64,000 nt of DNA from JAFNAG01 sp963824985 (GTDB taxonomy: Bacteria > Acidobacteriota > UBA6911): contig CAWGRQ010000024.1 in NCBI GenBank assembly GCA_963824985.1, positions 248,001-312,000 of the forward strand, written 5' to 3'. A program made the position numbers and the translations under genes. Under the pieces are notes generated by a model. That model worked only from the letters and a program-made list of their open reading frames with translations. It was not told the DNA's origin and ran no database searches. Positions 43,083 through 52,061 of the stretch are shown piece after piece (within the stretch, counting starts at the first letter, position 1; the number at the start of each line of letters is the position of its first letter).

Positions 43083-46000
43083 ATGAATCCCAATCCACAA
43101 CAGACTCCGCCGCTACCGCCACGGCCTGCTTCCGTGACGAAATTGTTCGCCATCGCCAGCATCTGCCTTGCGGTCGCCACCGCCGGCCTCTGGGCCGTCG
43201 ACAATTTCCTGGGACGCGACACGTTCAAAATCGTACTGATGATCCTGCTGGTCTTCCTGGGCGCCCTGATCATTTTCTGGCTGGTGCTGTGGCTGTTCCG
43301 CAAGCTCTTCTCCGCGGCCGCCGCCTCCCGTGAACGACGCCTGGAAGAACAGGCGGCGGCGCGGCGCCAGGGAGCCAGCCCTGAAGAACGGGCCGAGCTG
43401 GACGGATTACAGGAACAGTTGAACGTGGCGGTCCGTGTCCTCCGCGATTCCAAGTTGGCCAAGGGGAAGAAGGGGGATGAAGTCCTCTACACGCTCCCCT
43501 GGATCCTCATGCTCGGTCCGGATGAATCGGGCAAGACCAGTGCTTTGCGGGAGTGCGGCGTCGATTTTCCTTACACCACCGCCGAGGGGCGGAAGCCGAC
43601 CCGTGGCCCGGCCCCGGGCTGCGATTACTGGTTTTCACGCGGCGCTGTCATGCTTGACCTGGCGGGGCGCATCGGTGCCGGTGAGGAAGGGTCCGAGACG
43701 TTTCAGGGATTCCTCGACCAGCTCAAGCGCGCGCGCAAAGAGCGGCCCTTGAACGGCGTGGTCGTGACCATAAGCATCGCGGACCTGCTGCATCAACCCG
43801 CGGATGAGGTCGAACGGCTGGCCAATCGTTTGCGGCACCGCTTTGACGAAATGATCAAGCGTCTCGGCATCCGCTTTCCCATTTATGTTTTGTTCACCAA
43901 GTGCGACCAGGTTGAAGGCTTCCGGGAGTTTTTCGGCAATCTGCGCAGCCGCGACCGCTCCCAGGTGTGGGGCGCGACCATATCCCACGCTCAGCGCAAG
44001 CGGCTTTCCGCCGCCCAGATCTTTTCCCAGGAATATGACCGGCTGGTGGCGGAGCTCTCCACCTACCGGCTCCCCTTGCTGGCCAGCGAGAAGAATCCGC
44101 AGAACCAACCCTTGATTTACACGTTCCCCACCCGGATGGCGGCATTGCGCGAGCGCTTGACCAGTTTCATGAGTGTCCTCCTGCAGCCGACCCCCTATTC
44201 CGAGCGGCCCATGTTCCGCGGTTTTTACATGGCCAGCGCGGCCGGCGGGCCGCCGGCGGAGGCTCCGGTCCGGGAAGTGCCGCAGCAGTGGGAACCCGGC
44301 CGTCGATTCGAAGCGGAAGCCGATCAGCCCAAGACGGCGGCCCGCAGTTACTTCCTCGAGACGCTGTTTCCTCAGATCTTTTTCGCCGACCGCTCGCTGG
44401 CAACCGCGTCGGTGGACACGAGGTTGCGCCGCCGGCTGTGGCTCGACATCGCGTTCATCGGAACCCTGGCCCTGTGTCTGACGCTGCTCGTCGGCATGAT
44501 CTTCTCATTCATGGAAAACCGGGCGCTGATCGAACATGTGCGCCTGGCTTCCCTGCACCTGGCCGATGCGGGCTGGGATGGCAGGCGGACCACCGACCTT
44601 ATGGCCATGGAGGACCTGCACCAGAAGGTCGAGGAACTCGACCGTTACCAGACCGAAGGTCCGCGCTGGGCATTGGGCTGGGGCCTTTACAGCGGCAATG
44701 CCGTTAATCCCGCCGCCCGGCGGATCTACTTCCGGAGATTGCGGGATACCTTCGTCGCCCCGACCGCTGAAGTCCTGAGGCGCAAGCTCAACGGCTTCGC
44801 ATCGGGCGCGGACAGTGCCGCGGCGTACGACGATTTCTACACGACCCTGAAAGCCTACCTGATGATGACGGAGCCGCAACGCGCGGAAGAATCCTTCCTG
44901 AATAATGCGCTGGGCGCCCCCTGGAAAGGGATCGCGGCACGGGATGCGGAAGAGGTCGCGCTGAAGCAGCTCCGCTTTTATGCCCGGCAACTCCCCAAGA
45001 ACCAACCCGAACTCCAGTTGACTCAGGACGCCGATCTCGTCGCCCGAGCCCGCCGCGCGCTCAGCCAGTTCCCGGCCCTGGTCCGTATGTACACGCGTCT
45101 CAAGAACGAGGGGAATGCCAAACTCCCCCCTTATACGCTGGCCATCGCCACCGGGGGTAAAAGCCTCGATTACATGAATTCGAGCTTTGATGTGCCGGGA
45201 GTATTTACGGAAGCCGGCTGGCGCACCTACTTCAAGAACGCGGTCGCGCAGGCCAGCCAGGAAGTCATCAAGGATGACTGGGTGCTGGGTCCAACTTATG
45301 CCTATGCGCCCTCCGGGGGGATTTCCGACGCCGATTACGCCAATAAAATCCTCGACATGTACTACGCGGAATACTCCGACGTCTGGTCCCGTTTCCTGGA
45401 AGGAGTTTCCGTGCGCTCGCTCGCCGACCTGACCGAGGCGCGCGGCGCGCTGGACTCCTTCTCACAACAGGATTCAGCCTTGTCACGCCTCCTGATGAAC
45501 GTGGGCGCGCAAACGATGCTGCGACGCAATCCCGAGCAGGGCGGAAGCGTCACCGACATGGTTTCCGGCGCCCTGGCAACGCTGGGCTTGTCGACGAGAG
45601 TCAACCGGGAAGATCTGGTGACGGCGATCGCCGACCAGTTCGCTCCCCTGCATGACATGATCACGTCTCCCGACGGCAAATCCCCTGCGCTGTCGGCTCA
45701 GTATGTCGAAGTGATCGGCCGGATTCACTCCAAGCTGGAAGCCCTCTTCGGCGCCGGCACTCAATGGGAACAGGTGAAGGCCTACGTGGGGATGATCGCG
45801 ACCAATATTTCCGGAGACGAGTTCCACGACGGCTTCCGGGTTACCTCGCGTGTGACCCAGATGTGCCGGACCAGGAGCACCCAGCCGATCGGATCCCTGC
45901 TGGAACAGCCGCTGCGTCAGTCGTGGGCCGCGATTCTGCGCGATGTCGGATACCGCCTCGATGGGCTCTGGAAAACCCGCATTGCAGAGACCTATCGCCG

Positions 46001-46694
46001 CGACGTGGAAAGCCGTTTTCCCTTCAACCCAAACGGGCAGGACCTGCCGCTTTCGATGCTGGCTCAATATCTCAAACCCGGGGATGGCAGCCTCTGGGCT
46101 TTCTATGAAGCCGAGCTGAAAATGTTCCTGACCCCGTCGGAGAATCAGTGGGCCGCGTCAACATTGATCGGCGCCCAGGTCGATTTCGCGCCCGGATTTC
46201 TCGAGTTTCTGGGACGGGCCAATGCCGTGCGTCAGGCCTTGTATGGATCGGGAGGAGCGGACCCGACCATAACCTTCGACCTCACTCCGGAACCGACTCC
46301 CGGAATGACGGAAAGCCTGCTCGATATCGACGGCCAGAAACTCCTGTATCGCAATGAGCGCGCGCTGCCGCAGCCCTTCACCTGGCCGGGTAAATCCGGG
46401 TCTCCCCAGGCGAAAATCTCGATTTCCATCACCAGCTCGGGCGAGCGCCCCGGCATTCCCACCATCGATGGGGAGTGGGCCTTTTTCCGGCTGCTGGGCC
46501 GCGCCAGCGTCGCGCCGCAGTCGCAGACCGCCTATGGCGTGACGTGGTCGCTGCCAGGCGCCGATGGCCGGAAATTCGATGTCCGTTACCGGCTGCAGGC
46601 GAGAAATGTGCAGAATCCGTTCCTGCCCCAATTCTTCAGCCGGGTCCGGTGCCCGGAGAAGGTGACCCAGTTGCCGTCTTTGTCCCGCTATTAG
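43083..46694 (+). CDS. tssM: TssM, T6SS inner-membrane IcmF-like protein
   Basis: TssM spans the inner membrane and periplasm and connects TssL to TssJ. The 1203-residue protein has two N-terminal membrane helices (about residues 20-41 and 49-71), a cytoplasmic P-loop GPDESGKTS (residues 145-153), and a third membrane helix (about 452-476). The rest is periplasmic, ending in the TssJ-binding beta domain with NPFLPQFFSRVRCPEK. Walker A retains the lysine and serine, so ATP/GTP binding is plausible. It starts 104 bases after tssL. A short copy of its 3' tail is found 160 bases downstream (46852-46906). Confidence 0.95.
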   Translation: MNPNPQQTPPLPPRPASVTKLFAIASICLAVATAGLWAVDNFLGRDTFKIVLMILLVFLGALIIFWLVLWLFRKLFSAAAASRERRLEEQAAARRQGASPEERAELDGLQEQLNVAVRVLRDSKLAKGKKGDEVLYTLPWILMLGPDESGKTSALRECGVDFPYTTAEGRKPTRGPAPGCDYWFSRGAVMLDLAGRIGAGEEGSETFQGFLDQLKRARKERPLNGVVVTISIADLLHQPADEVERLANRLRHRFDEMIKRLGIRFPIYVLFTKCDQVEGFREFFGNLRSRDRSQVWGATISHAQRKRLSAAQIFSQEYDRLVAELSTYRLPLLASEKNPQNQPLIYTFPTRMAALRERLTSFMSVLLQPTPYSERPMFRGFYMASAAGGPPAEAPVREVPQQWEPGRRFEAEADQPKTAARSYFLETLFPQIFFADRSLATASVDTRLRRRLWLDIAFIGTLALCLTLLVGMIFSFMENRALIEHVRLASLHLADAGWDGRRTTDLMAMEDLHQKVEELDRYQTEGPRWALGWGLYSGNAVNPAARRIYFRRLRDTFVAPTAEVLRRKLNGFASGADSAAAYDDFYTTLKAYLMMTEPQRAEESFLNNALGAPWKGIAARDAEEVALKQLRFYARQLPKNQPELQLTQDADLVARARRALSQFPALVRMYTRLKNEGNAKLPPYTLAIATGGKSLDYMNSSFDVPGVFTEAGWRTYFKNAVAQASQEVIKDDWVLGPTYAYAPSGGISDADYANKILDMYYAEYSDVWSRFLEGVSVRSLADLTEARGALDSFSQQDSALSRLLMNVGAQTMLRRNPEQGGSVTDMVSGALATLGLSTRVNREDLVTAIADQFAPLHDMITSPDGKSPALSAQYVEVIGRIHSKLEALFGAGTQWEQVKAYVGMIATNISGDEFHDGFRVTSRVTQMCRTRSTQPIGSLLEQPLRQSWAAILRDVGYRLDGLWKTRIAETYRRDVESRFPFNPNGQDLPLSMLAQYLKPGDGSLWAFYEAELKMFLTPSENQWAASTLIGAQVDFAPGFLEFLGRANAVRQALYGSGGADPTITFDLTPEPTPGMTESLLDIDGQKLLYRNERALPQPFTWPGKSGSPQAKISISITSSGERPGIPTIDGEWAFFRLLGRASVAPQSQTAYGVTWSLPGADGRKFDVRYRLQARNVQNPFLPQFFSRVRCPEKVTQLPSLSRY

Positions 46695-46851
46695 CCTTCT
46701 CGATTCATGAAGGGAGGATTGCGCCCACCGGCTCCCGCTCCTGCTCGGTCAGGCAAAGCGATTGAATGATGGATGGGCGAAATAAACTGCCTGACTGCAG
46801 CCGCCTTCCCCGGCACGGCAACCTGCATGCAGTCCTCTCCCCTGTTTTGGA

Positions 46852-46906
46852 GTGCGTAAATCCGTTTCTGCCTCAGTTCTTCAGCCGGGTCCGCTGCCCG
46901 GAAAAG
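46852..46906 (+). pseudogene. remnant of a second tssM: diverged copy of its 3' tail
   Basis: The 55 bases here align to 46608-46662 inside tssM. In the reading frame the 16 residues NPFLPQFFSRVRCPEK are identical, while five of the 16 codons differ, all at silent third positions. The bases before and after do not match tssM. This looks like the tail of a separate, older tssM copy, not a fresh duplication. It is followed by a palindromic repeat shared with 58573-58614. Confidence 0.65.
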
Positions 46907-46914
46907 AGAGCATG

Positions 46915-46970
46915 GCGCCTGGTTATACTGTCCACACACCACTATGGTATTGGGGCAGTATAACCAGGTA
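46915..46970. repeat. palindromic repeat family F, copy 1
   Basis: Arms CCTGGTTATACTGTCC and GGGCAGTATAACCAGG (about 15 of 16 match) surround a 20-base loop. A second copy with the same arms and a different loop lies at 58573-58614. It is directly after the tssM remnant and may act as a terminator, but no T tract follows. Confidence 0.6.
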
Positions 46971-47280
46971 ACCGTTCACACGCCGGAGAGTTCCTGCCTC
47001 TTCCCGCGCCCGATCCGGCAGCCGTTATGCGGGTTTTCCGCCGGCTGCTGCGTGACCGTCTACGCCGGGCCAAACTCCTCTCCGAGAGCTTCATGCACAA
47101 TCTTCTCTCGTGGATTGAAACAGCGACGCTTCGCCGGTGAGGGGCAGTCCCGGGCTGATGAAGGACAGCACCTGGTTTTTACATGATTCCAGATGATTTC
47201 AACCCCACCTGGTGCTATTCTGCGCACTCCAAGAAAAGGTGATTCACAATCTATATTTCACGTGCCTCCTCGGAGACGGT

Positions 47281-50200
47281 ATGAAAATGTGTCAACGCGG
47301 GTCGCGGTGGGGCGGCTGGAAGCGGGTCGTCCGTATCGCATATGTTTCGGTTCTCTCGCTCATCCCATTCTCAATGTTGGCGTGGCAGGAAACCACGCGG
47401 CCGAGCCTGCCGCCTGGCGCGGCTGTGTCGCTGCCGTTCAGCGGACCGGGCTGGCAGGAAAAGGTTCTGACGTATGAGGGCTACGTCAGCTCCGCCGAAA
47501 GAGCTCGCCGATGCCGTGTTGGCGCCGCGGGAAGCCAACATCACACTCAGCAACCCGAGTCCCGACAAAAAGTGGTTCCTCGATGAGATCGGCGACGGTC
47601 CCACGCCGATGTCGATCTTCGGGCGACCCTTCGATGAGTTGGGCGGCGTGTTCATCGACTTCAAGGCCAACCGGCTGCGCTCGATGACGCTGCGCAATAC
47701 GATAGGCATCCAGATTATCTTGGCCGCCGATGGATCAAAAAAGGTCATCGCAACGCCGCCGAATACCCGGGTGACCGGCGCGCGCTGGACGCCGGACGGC
47801 ACGGGTGTCGCCTACATGTCGCTCGGCGACGACTCGACGCACGTTTGGATCACCGACATCGCGACCAACAAAGCGCGCCAGGTGACGAAGGCGTCGCTCG
47901 TGACGACCTCCGTGACGAATTTCGCTTTCGTGAACGGCGGCAAACAGATCGTCGCGACATTTGCGCCCGATGGCCGTAAGCCGCGGCCGGTGCCGCCCCC
48001 GGTGCCGCCTCGGGCCCGAGGTTCGCACGGCGCTCACCGGTGAGAAGGAGCGCGTGCGGACATTCCCGAGTCTGATGTCCACGCCCTACGACTTCCAACT
48101 GCTCGAGTGGCACGCGACGACTCAGATCGCGATCGTCGACGTCGCCACCGGCGTCGCGACCAGGTTCGGCACGCCCGGCATGATCACGGCCGTCGACATG
48201 TCCCCGGACGGGAAATTCGCGTCGTGTGACGCGCATGACGAAGCCGTTCGCATACACGGTGCCCGCCAACAGTTTCGGATCGATCGAAGAATTGTGGGAC
48301 AGCACGGGAAAGGCGCTCGCGAAGATCAATGAGCGGCCGATCAATCTTGGGGCGGTGCCCGACAACCTGGATCCGCTCGCGCCGCAGCCTGATCCCGCGG
48401 CGCAGGCGCCGGGAGGCGGCCGGGGCAACGCCGCCGCCGACAACGGCAAACGCGAGCTCGCGTGGCGGACCGACGGCCAGGGCATGAACTACCTGCAGCT
48501 TGAACCACTCCCACCTGGCGTCCGAAACGCGGCCGGGCGGGGAGGTCGCAACGCCGCTGCGCGGGACGGGGCCGGAACCGGAGGACGCGGCACAACCGCT
48601 CAGACCGGCAACCGCGGCGTAACGGGCGCGCGCACAGCAACCCGCCGCGCCGCCGCGCAAAGACCGGCTCATGCAGTGGATGCCGCCGTTCAGCGACACC
48701 AGCATGAAGCTGCTCTACGAGAACCCGACGCGCATGACCGGCGTGCGCTTCTCGCCTGATGGACAGATTATTTTCTTCTACCGAGAACAACGCCACGGTG
48801 GCCGTGTACTCTGAGCGACACCGGCGCAGAAGTACACGATCGTGCGCGGCGGCGGTGGAGCTCGTGGCGGCAACGCCGCTCCTGCTGATCCCGCGGTGAC
48901 TCCGCCGGCCGATCCGACAGCCGCGCCACAGGGCCGAGGCGGGGCCGCTCCTAATCCGGGAGGCACGCTCGTCGGCGTCCGTGGCGCTGGCGCCGGCGGC
49001 GGTGGTGGCACCGCGGCGGTGGCGGCGGCGGCCGTGGCGGTGGCGGCGGCGCTGCGGGCCCGGTGCTGCTCTCGGACAGACGGCACGAGCGTGTTTCTGC
49101 AGGGCTCGACCGGCGGTGGCCGCGGAACGAACAATGCGCCGGCAACGCAATGCGCCGGCGAATCCGCCCGCGCGCCAATGCACCCGCGGCCAGTACGCCC
49201 GCGGCCGTCGCGTGGGTCGACAAGGTCAATATCAAGACCGGCGAGAAAACCCGCGTCTTCCAGGGCGAGAACACGGACTTGGTCGAGCGCATCTCGATGA
49301 TTCTCGATCCCGAAACCAAGCGATTCATCCTCACGAAGGAGAATGCAAAGACGCCGCCGCAGCAATTCCTGTACGAGAATGGCACGCGCAAGCAGCTCAC
49401 GAACAACGAGGATCTGTTCCCGGACCTCACGAGGATGGTCGTGCAGCGTTTCACCGTGAAGCGGGCGGATGGGTTCATCTTCCGGACGACGGTCAGTTTG
49501 CCGAGCGACTACAAGCCCGGCAAGCGGCTGCCGGCGTTCTTCTGGTTCTATCCGGCGGAGTTCACTTCGCAGGAAGCTTACAACAGCGGACGCGGCGGTG
49601 ACGCCGGCGCTACCGGCGGCACCACGTTCCCGAATTTCGGGACGCTCTCGAAACAGTTCCTCGTCCGGTTGGGTTCGCGGTCGTCGAAAATGACGCACCC
49701 ATCGTCGGTCCGCAGGGCCAGATGAACAACAACTACGTGAACGATCTGCGGAATGACCTGTCGGCGACGATCGACGAGCTGGACAAGCGCGGACTGATCG
49801 ACCGCGAGAAACTGGCGATTGGCGGGCACAGCTATGGCGCGTTCTCGACGGTGAATGCGATGGTCAACACGCCATTCTTCAAGGCCGGCATCGCCGGCGA
49901 CGGCGCGTACAACCGGACTCTGACGCCGAATGGCTTCCAGAGCGAGCGCCGGGATCTGTGGGAAGCGCCGAACGTCTACCTCGACATGTCGCCGTTCCTC
50001 AGAGCCAACCAACTCACTGGCGCGTTGTTGATGTATCACGGCATGCACGATCAGAACGTCGGTACAGATCCGATCAACTCGCTGCGGCTGTTCCACGCGT
50101 TGAACGGCCTGGGCAAGATCACGGCGCTCTACCGTTATCCGTTCGAGGATCACGGCCCGGCGGCGCGTGAGACCCTGCTCGACCTTTGGTCACGCTGGGC

Positions 50201-50360
50201 CGCGTGGCTCGACAAGTACGTTAAAAATCCGGAGCCGGAAGACCAAGCCCAAACCCACCTCAGGGCGCGGCGGCGGCGGACGGTAAACGGTTTTGGGCGG
50301 ATCCAACTTCCGATCCGCCGCCTCCTCATGGGCGGGATCTCCACGATCCCGCCCATTTAA
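47281..50360 (+). pseudogene. S9 prolyl oligopeptidase family, multiply frameshifted
   Basis: Pieces in all three plus-strand frames together resemble a secreted S9 peptidase of about 1000 residues. The start at ATG 47281 (after GGAGACGG) gives a signal-like segment (RVVRIAYVSVLSLIPFSML). Beta-propeller pieces follow (FLDEIGDGPTPMSIFGRPF, ARWTPDGTGVAYMSLGDD, TAVDMSPDGKFAS, VRFSPDGQIIFF), then Gly/Ala/Arg-rich stretches, then FTVKRADGFIFRTTVSLPSD. The hydrolase domain (49722 onward) has the nucleophile motif IGGHSYGAFS, an aspartate in MHDQNVGTDP and a histidine in FEDHGP. At least seven frame changes separate these parts, so no full protein can be made. Whether it is a decayed gene or poor sequence is undecided. 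Confidence 0.7.
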
Positions 50361-50370
50361 GCGAAAAGGG

Positions 50371-51952
50371 GGCAAAGCCTGGAAAGCCTGGACAAAGCCT
50401 GGAAATCCTGGACACCCATTTTTTGTAATTTTTTCTTGGCACTTTCCATGAGTTCACCAGTTAGATAGTATTGAAAGAGGTGAACCATGGCTTTGCCGCG
50501 CAGCAAATACGTCCAGGAAGGACAAGAAGGGGTGTATCACTGCTTCAGCCGGTGCGTCCGCCGGGCTTTCCTGTACGGATTCGATCCGCTCACACGCCGG
50601 GACTTCTCCCACCGCAAAGCATGGCTGGTAGACAGGTTGCGGCTATCTCGCGGCCATCTTCGCCATCGAAGTCTGTGCCTACGCCATTATGGAGAATCAC
50701 TATCACACTATTCTGCGTACTCGCCCCGATATCGTCGCCCTGTGGTCCGATCGGGAAGTGGCAATCCGCTGGCTGACACTCTTCCCCCGACATCGCAACC
50801 TGAGCGGCACCCCAATTCCGCCTGCCGAGAAAGAAATCTGCGCTCTGGCGGATTGTCCGGAACGTATCGCAGAGCTGCGCCGACGCTTGTCGAGCCTGAG
50901 TTGGTTCATGGGCCGGCTGAACGAATTCATCGCTCGGGCGGCAAACAAAGAGGATCGGGTCAAGGGCCGGTTCTGGGAATCGCGGTTCAAATGCCAGGCG
51001 CTGCTCGACGAAGCGGCCATCGCCGCATGCATGGTCTATGTGGACCTGAATCCGATCCGGGCCGGTACTGGCTGCAACTCCGGAGGAAAGCGACTTCACC
51101 AGCATCCAGGAACGGATCCGTGCCTGGCAGAAAGAGACGATGACGACAGCCTCCGCCTCCAGCGAGACGGCCCAAGACATGCAGTCTGGCTCGGTCAGTA
51201 AAGTTACGCAATACCGCGAAATACGGCCGAAATTTCGAACCTCATTCCCGACCCCATTTCCGACTGCGGCGAATTCCCTTGATGCTACAGCCCATCCCGC
51301 CCGCTGGCTTTGTCCCATTCAATCAGACTCCGAACGGCGCGGGATTCTGCAGATGACTGCAGCCGAGTATTTCGATCTGGTGGACAAGTCGGGACGGATG
51401 ATGCGGTCGGACAAACGGGGAGCCATCGATGCCGATCTGGCGCCCATCCTGCTGCGGATCGGCGCCAATCCGGACGCGTGGCTTGATACCGTCACCCGCT
51501 TCGGTTCCAGGTTCCGTCTCGCTGCCGGGCTGCTTGCCAATCTGCGCAATTTTGCAGATCAGCTCGGCAGGCGCTGGCTCAAAGGCGCAGCAGCGGCTCG
51601 AGCCGCCTTCGCGTCATCGCCGCCGCAATTGGCCTGACCTCTTACGCGCCCAGCAGCCAATCCTCTGCAGACCCGATGCTATCTTCTGACCGCATCGATC
51701 CCTTCCAGCAGCATTTGGTATTTTCCTACCCGTGACCGTCCTATTGCCCTGATTCCTGCCGACTTGTTTCACCCAACGGTCAGATTCGTCTCCTCCATCC
51801 CAGATCGGCGCTTCCCCACGGAAACTCAGATTCGGATTGGATACAAATGATGAATGCTGGGTGTTTAAGATTGTTGATTTATTTGAGATTTGCAAATTAC
51901 GAATGGTGGGTGTCCAGGATTTCCAGGATTTTTCCAGGATTTTTCTTCCAGG
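50371..51952. mobile_element. RAYT-type transposon unit with inverted ends
   Basis: The plus-strand run at 50371-50433 (several CCTGGA words, then CCTGGACACCCA) is repeated in inverted orientation at 51890-51952 (TGGGTGTCCAGGATTTCCAGG, 21 bases exactly shared). Between them lies a REP-associated tyrosine transposase gene and 250 bases of non-coding sequence. This resembles a mobile unit of about 1.58 kb. The ends also contain tandem CCAGGATTTTT words. No target duplication is clear. Confidence 0.55.
50487..51637 (+). pseudogene. REP-associated tyrosine transposase (RAYT) with two frameshifts
   Basis: RAYTs are IS200/IS605-like HUH transposases that act on REP hairpins. Composite reading gives a start at ATG 50487 with VYHCFSRCVRRAFL, then in a second frame AIEVCAYAIMENHYHTILR (HUH histidines in ENHYH), then LSWFMGRLNEFIARAANKED, GRFWESRFKCQALLDEAA and VYVDLNPIRAG. 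A third frame after about 51065 continues with AATPEESDFTSIQERIR and ends with EYFDLVDKSGRMMRSDKRG and RWLKGAAAARAAF. One extra base near 51065 and an indel near 50640 explain the breaks. The total is about 380 residues, a long RAYT type. The tyrosine nucleophile should lie in the middle frame but I could not place it with certainty. Confidence 0.75.
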
Positions 51953-52061
51953 AGGCTGCCCAGGATCGCCGGTCCCGGTCCGGAATGCCGATATCCATTT
52001 TAGCCAAGAGGTAAGCGCCGTCAGTCCCAATGCCCCGTTTTGGAATGAAGGGCATGCACTG
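51640..52061. other. intergenic region between RAYT and GWxTD genes
   Basis: This gap contains the right inverted end of the RAYT unit (51890-51952). I see no coding frame; the small minus-strand frame 51614-52279 overlaps the GWxTD 3' end and is not conserved-looking. Confidence 0.4.

Larger units (their letters stand above)
46695..47280. other. intergenic region with tssM remnant and hairpins
   Basis: This 586-base gap contains a copy of the tssM tail (46852-46906) and a palindrome (46915-46970), described separately. An 8-base inverted pair GTCAGGCA/TGCCTGAC lies at about 46748 and 46788. I see nothing convincing in 46971-47280 apart from the GGAGACGG site before ATG 47281. Confidence 0.5.

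Noticed and set aside
48985..49070. GGC-rich run in the S9 pseudogene
   Set aside because: Low-complexity Gly/Ala coding, not a CRISPR or satellite.
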